NCBI GenBank assembly: GCA_963768945.1
Contig: CAVYJW010000003.1
Location: 1 to 64,000 of the forward strand
Reading direction: 5' to 3'
Source: RYN-230 sp963768945
Lineage (GTDB): Bacteria; Actinomycetota; Actinomycetes; Streptosporangiales; Streptosporangiaceae
DNA: 64,000 nt
Shown: positions 60,513 to 64,000 of the stretch, one piece after another
Layout of the letters: the number at the start of each line of letters is the position of its first letter
How positions within the stretch are numbered: the first letter of the stretch is position 1
Program-made: the position numbers and the translations under genes
The notes under the pieces: generated by a model
Told to the model about the DNA's origin: nothing
The model's database searches: none
What the model saw: the letters and a program-made list of their open reading frames with translations, nothing else

Positions 60513-61361
60513 ATGGGCATGATGATGGCCGTCAGTTTCGAACGGTACGGGCGGCTCTACTACCTGGACCCCGGGCCGCTCACGCCCCGGGTCGGCGACA
60601 AGGTTCTCGTGCCCACCGACAGCGGGCCCGAGGTGGCCGACGTCATCTGGGCCCCGCAGTGGGTCGATGACGACGTAGACGGGCTGCCGGTGTGCGCCGG
60701 GCTCGCCACCGACGACCACCTGTCCCGGGACGAGGCCAACCGGGGCCGCCGGGCCGAGGCCCGGGTGGCCGCCCGCCGGCTGGCCCGCGAGCACGCCCTG
60801 CCTATGAAGATCATCGGCGTGGACTACGTGGACGATCCCAGCGTGTACACGATCTACTTCAGCGCGCCGGGCCGGGTCAACTTCCGCGGGCTGGTCCGGG
60901 ACCTGGCCGCCCGGCTGCGCGGCCGGGTGGAACTGCGCCAGATCGGCCCCCGGGACGAGGCCCGGCTGCAGGGCGGCATCGGGCCGTGCGGCCGTGACCT
61001 GTGCTGCTCCACGTTCCTGAAGGACTTCGAGCCGGTGTCCGTCCGGATGGCCAAGGACCAGGATCTGCCGGTCAACCCGTTGCGGATCGCCGGGGCCTGC
61101 GGTCGCCTGATGTGCTGCCTCAAGTACGAGCATCCGCTCTACCAGGACTTCCGCAAGGACGCCCCGGGCATCGGCTCGTCTGTGGAGACCCCCGAGGGCC
61201 CGGGCGTCGTCACCGGCCATAGCGTGCCGGGCGACAAGATCGTGGTGAAGCTGGCCCGCGACGGCAGCAAGTGCGCCTGCCCGAAGGCGAGCGTGTGCGG
61301 ATCCCGGCAGGCCTACGAGGCGAAGTACGGGGATCAGGCGGCGGGAATGCCCGCGCAGTAG
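60513..61361 (+). CDS. PSP1 domain-containing protein (YaaT/RicT family)
   Basis: 282-aa cytosolic protein. The PSP1 domain covers about residues 60-145 (ADVIWAPQWVDDD, YVDDPSVYTIYFSAPGRVNF). Conserved cysteines follow: GPCGRDLCCSTFLKDF, GRLMCCLKYEHPLY, CACPKASVCG. In Bacillus the homologue RicT forms an iron-sulfur Y-complex affecting RNA maturation; a similar role here is inferred. The start ATG 60513 begins MGMMMAVSFERYGRL. In actinomycetes this gene is normally close to holB, as here. Confidence 0.92.
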   Translation: MGMMMAVSFERYGRLYYLDPGPLTPRVGDKVLVPTDSGPEVADVIWAPQWVDDDVDGLPVCAGLATDDHLSRDEANRGRRAEARVAARRLAREHALPMKIIGVDYVDDPSVYTIYFSAPGRVNFRGLVRDLAARLRGRVELRQIGPRDEARLQGGIGPCGRDLCCSTFLKDFEPVSVRMAKDQDLPVNPLRIAGACGRLMCCLKYEHPLYQDFRKDAPGIGSSVETPEGPGVVTGHSVPGDKIVVKLARDGSKCACPKASVCGSRQAYEAKYGDQAAGMPAQ

Positions 61362-61446
61362 CAGCGCCGCCGCCCCGATCGTGTACGGAAATGGTCGCGC
61401 GGGCAGCCGTGAACGTCCACGATCGACCGCGAACGGTGTTCCCCCT

Positions 61447-63150
61447 GTGAGTGACGAGGCTGGAGGGGTCGGCGTGGGGTGCCCGGTGCCGCCTGGCCAC
61501 CGGTGGGCCCTGCGGCCTCGCCGCCGGTGGGCCCTGCGGCCTGGCCGCCGGGCGAGTCTGCGCCGTCGCGGCCGGTGGGCGCAGGCGCTGGCCGCCGGGA
61601 TGTCTGCGGTCCTGGTCGCGGCCTGCAGCACCAGCGCCGCCGCCCACCCCGCCGCTAGCGCGCCCGGCTCCAGCGCGGCGCCCGGCCCCCAGGGCAGCGC
61701 CCCGATCGCCGAACCCTCCGGGGCGCCGCCGACCACCCTGGCCGGGTATTACGGCCAGAAGCTGCGGTGGCAGACCTGCGAGAAGGTGTTCCAGTGCGCC
61801 CGGCTGCTCGTCCCGTTCGACTACGGCCGGCCCGCCTGGCGGCGGTTCTCGCTGCCGGTGATCCGGCTGCGCGCCACGGACCCCGCCCACCGGATCGGCT
61901 CGCTCGTGGTCAACCCCGGCGGCCCCGGCGGCTCCGGGATCAGCTACGCGCTGCAGGCCCGCTCCGAGATCGCCGCCCCGGTCCGGGCCCGGTTCGACGT
62001 GGTCGGCTTCGACCCGCGCGGGGTGGGCGCGAGCGAGCCGGCCGTGCACTGCCTGTCCGGCCCGCAGCTCGACACTTATTTGTCCACTAACGAGAACCTC
62101 ACCGGGACCAGTCAGATCGCCCCCGTCGTCGCCGAGGCCAGACTGTTCGCCCGGGGGTGCGAGCGTGAGTCCGGGACGCTGCTGCCGTGGGTGGGCACCC
62201 GCGACGCCGCCCGCGACATGGATGTGCTGCGCGCCGCGCTCGGTGACGCGAAGCTGACCTATCTCGGCAAGTCGTACGGCACCTACCTGGGCACCTGGTA
62301 CGCGCAGCTCTTTCCCTCCCACGTGAGGGCGCTCGTCCTGGACGGGGCGATCGACCCGGGAAGCTCGTCGTTGCGGATGAATATCGTGCAGGGGCAGGGC
62401 TTCGAGGTCGCGCTGCGCGCGTTCGTGGCGGACTGCGTGGCGCGGGCGGGCTGCCCCGTGGGGCGCGGGTCCGTGGCGGCGGGCGTGGCCCGGATCCAGG
62501 GGCTGGTCAGCCGGGCCACGGCGCATCCGCTGGCCAACAACCTCGACGGCCAGCCCGCCGACGGCGCCATGCTGCTGAGCGGCATCGCGACCGCGCTGTA
62601 CAGCCAGGCGTACTGGCCGACGCTGCGGGAGGCGCTGACGGCCGCGTTCCGCGGGGACGGGACCGTGCTTGTCGAGCTGGCCAACGCGCTGTGGGAGCGC
62701 AACGCGAGCGGCCAGTACACGAACCTGGCCGACGCGAACATGGCAGTGGACTGCCTGGACCGGCCCTGGCCCTCCGGGGGGACGGGACCGGCCGGGCTGT
62801 CCCGCTGGCGCGCCGCGGCCGCGGCCGCCGCCCGGGCCGCGCCGGCCTTCGGGGCGCCGATCATGTGGGGCAGCCTGCCCTGCGCATACTGGCCGGTCCG
62901 CTCCTACCCGCTCCCGACCATCCGCGCGGCGGGCGCCCCGCCGATCCTGGTCATCGGCAACAAGCGGGATCCGGCCACCCCGTACCGCTGGGCCCAGGCC
63001 CTGGCCGGGGACCTGAAATCCGGGGTCTTGCTGGGGTGGGACGGCAACGGCCATACCGCGTACATGATGGGAAGTTCCTGCGTGGATAGCCTCGTCAACC
63101 GCTACCTGCTCGACCTGACCGTGCCCCGGGACGGCACCGTCTGCCACTGA
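61447..63150 (+). CDS. Secreted lipoprotein alpha/beta hydrolase, TAP-like (S33 type)
   Basis: About 567-aa exported hydrolase related to Streptomyces tripeptidyl aminopeptidases. A long basic N-terminus leads to the hydrophobic core AAGMSAVLVAAC with a lipobox ending at Cys (VAAC). The fold has SLVVNPGGPGGSGISYAL (oxyanion loop), VVGFDPRGVGASEP, the nucleophile LTYLGKSYGTYLGTWYA, catalytic Asp in VIGNKRDPATPY and His in GNGHTAYM. The TAP-like C-terminal domain is complete, ending SLVNRYLLDLTVPRDGTVC. GTG 61447 gives an unusually long lead of about 50 residues; a later start is possible. Confidence 0.9.
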   Translation: MSDEAGGVGVGCPVPPGHRWALRPRRRWALRPGRRASLRRRGRWAQALAAGMSAVLVAACSTSAAAHPAASAPGSSAAPGPQGSAPIAEPSGAPPTTLAGYYGQKLRWQTCEKVFQCARLLVPFDYGRPAWRRFSLPVIRLRATDPAHRIGSLVVNPGGPGGSGISYALQARSEIAAPVRARFDVVGFDPRGVGASEPAVHCLSGPQLDTYLSTNENLTGTSQIAPVVAEARLFARGCERESGTLLPWVGTRDAARDMDVLRAALGDAKLTYLGKSYGTYLGTWYAQLFPSHVRALVLDGAIDPGSSSLRMNIVQGQGFEVALRAFVADCVARAGCPVGRGSVAAGVARIQGLVSRATAHPLANNLDGQPADGAMLLSGIATALYSQAYWPTLREALTAAFRGDGTVLVELANALWERNASGQYTNLADANMAVDCLDRPWPSGGTGPAGLSRWRAAAAAAARAAPAFGAPIMWGSLPCAYWPVRSYPLPTIRAAGAPPILVIGNKRDPATPYRWAQALAGDLKSGVLLGWDGNGHTAYMMGSSCVDSLVNRYLLDLTVPRDGTVCH

Positions 63151-63342
63151 GGTGCCTGGGAGGCACGTTCGTTCACGCTCGTTCGCGCCTGGGCCTCTCG
63201 GCCCGCCAGTGCCGCCAGTGCCGCCAGAGCATCAGCCCTCGCTTGCGTAACACCCCTCACTCGTGTGACACAACTCGTTCGCAGCAATAGGACGTAGCTC
63301 GCGAGGCTGGGGGCGCTAGTGGTGACCGGCACCGATGGGCAG

Positions 63343-63390
63343 GTGATCAGACGATCGGTGTTGCTGGGGCGACACCGATCGTCTGATCAC
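63343..63390 (+). terminator. 19-bp perfect hairpin before tRNA-Thr
   Basis: GTGATCAGACGATCGGTGT (63343-63361) and its exact complement (63372-63390) enclose a 10-nt loop. It lies about 190 bp after the hydrolase gene. It has no U-tract, so it could be a terminator or a protein-binding palindrome. Confidence 0.6.
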
Positions 63391-63483
63391 GGAGCAGTGA
63401 CCCGGCTGCGTGGGTGGTTCGCGGCCGCGGCACAGGCTGGTGGGCAGACCGGTAGACTCGGTGAGCCGCCGGGATAGCGGCCT

Positions 63484-63557
63484 GCCGCCTTAGCTCAGTC
63501 GGTCAGAGCGACGCACTCGTAATGCGTAGGTCATCGGTTCGATTCCGATAGGCGGCT
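63484..63557 (+). tRNA. tRNA-Thr (anticodon CGT)
   Basis: 74-nt class I tRNA. GCCGCCT pairs with AGGCGGC, the D-arm is AGCTCAGTCGGTCAGAGC, the anticodon stem ACGCA/TGCGT encloses CTCGTAA (anticodon CGT, reads ACG), and the T-arm is ATCGG TTCGATT CCGAT. CCA is not encoded. A terminator follows at once. Confidence 0.97.
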
Positions 63558-63567
63558 CCCACGTCAG

Positions 63568-63594
63568 AGGCCCCTTCCGATCAAGGAAGGGGCC
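63568..63594 (+). terminator. Terminator of tRNA-Thr
   Basis: AGGCCCCTTCC and GGAAGGGGCCT form a perfect 11-bp stem with a 5-nt loop, followed by TCTTG. It lies 11 bp after the tRNA. Confidence 0.85.
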
Positions 63595-63710
63595 TTCTTG
63601 CTAACAGGCTTGCTAACAGCCGTCGGTGCCCGGGGGGGTGCCCGGGTCGTCCCAGCTTGACCGGGGCAGAGTTGATGTCAGCCCGGTTCAGGGTCCTCCA
63701 AGGAAAAGGA

Positions 63711-63737
63711 GAGGGCCCGCCGGACTGGCGGGCCCTC
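63711..63737 (+). terminator. Second GC-rich hairpin
   Basis: GAGGGCCCGCC and GGCGGGCCCTC form a perfect 11-bp stem around GGACT, followed by TGTTGG. It is about 150 bp beyond tRNA-Thr and may terminate an unseen transcript or act as a backup terminator. Confidence 0.6.
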
Positions 63738-64000
63738 TGTTGGCGTCCCAGCGAAAACGCTGCGAGAGCGACGGTCGAGGTCTCTCGGTCCCTCTTGCCT
63801 CGGGACAGCCCCGGGATATATGGACCCGTCGGCCTAAACTCGGCTAGCCGATGAGCCGTGCGCCACTTGGGTTACGTGCCGATTCGTACGGCTCCCGGGG
63901 TCGGCTTCATCAGAAAGTGCATTTCGCGCTCCCTTCCGTTGCCGACCCCAGTTTACTTGCTTCGGCTACATGAGCCCTGCACACTAGCCCGCCTTGATCG
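63738..64000. other. Window end, no gene recognised
   Basis: No supported frame is seen in the last bases on either strand. Confidence 0.4.

Overview
The window is high-GC DNA with GTG/TTG starts and ATGA/GTGA gene overlaps. The right end carries the actinomycete block topA - MFS/tmk fusion - holB - PSP1 protein, so the host is an Actinomycetota member, probably a filamentous actinomycete. The genus cannot be told from sequence alone.

Layout. 1-10.4 kb is accessory DNA: an IS with perfect 18-bp ends inserted in a group II intron, a large SARP/NB-ARC/TPR regulator with 11-bp-spaced repeats upstream, a DUF6247/RelE-like pair, and remains of a hydrolase, IS transposases, a serine recombinase and a tRNA. 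10.46-48.70 kb is bounded by a 32-bp direct repeat. Its right copy overlaps the 3' end of an intact tRNA-Leu(GAG), and two more tRNA-Leu 3' fragments lie at 16.2-16.3 kb, so this looks like one or more old tRNA-integrated islands. The island holds a DsrE protein, a frameshifted LuxR-type regulator, a dead IS110, a Ni/Co transporter behind a Nur-type operator with a decayed Fe/Mn SOD downstream, a row of deletion-fused fragments of copper/redox genes, a copper block (CopZ, CsoR-type boxes, membrane proteins, two Cu+ P-type ATPases, a PCuAC-like protein), a seven-gene EBO operon, a CoA-disulfide reductase/rhodanese behind a CsoR/CstR-type box, a second IS, a four-gene operon with an anti-sigma-type ATPase, and a cluster of DnaA-box-like sites. 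48.7-64 kb is mostly core chromosome: tRNA-Leu, M20 peptidase, DUF5703, topA, MFS-tmk, holB, a decayed AbiEi-like gene between two palindromes, MarR with its operator, PSP1 protein, secreted TAP-like hydrolase and tRNA-Thr.

How it fits together. The accessory part is a graveyard: more than a dozen genes show single-base frameshifts, nonsense changes or deletion fusions. Against this the EBO operon (31.99-38.94 kb) stands out because all seven genes are open and every junction overlaps by 1 or 4 nt, as expected for a system under selection. It carries an inositol-3-phosphate-synthase-like gene where classical EBO clusters carry the sugar-phosphate cyclase eboD. The copper ATPases, CopZ and CsoR-like boxes form a copper-efflux unit; the Nur box ties nickel import to SOD choice; the CsoR/CstR-type box, CoA-disulfide reductase/rhodanese and TauE remnant suggest a former sulfide/persulfide-stress unit.
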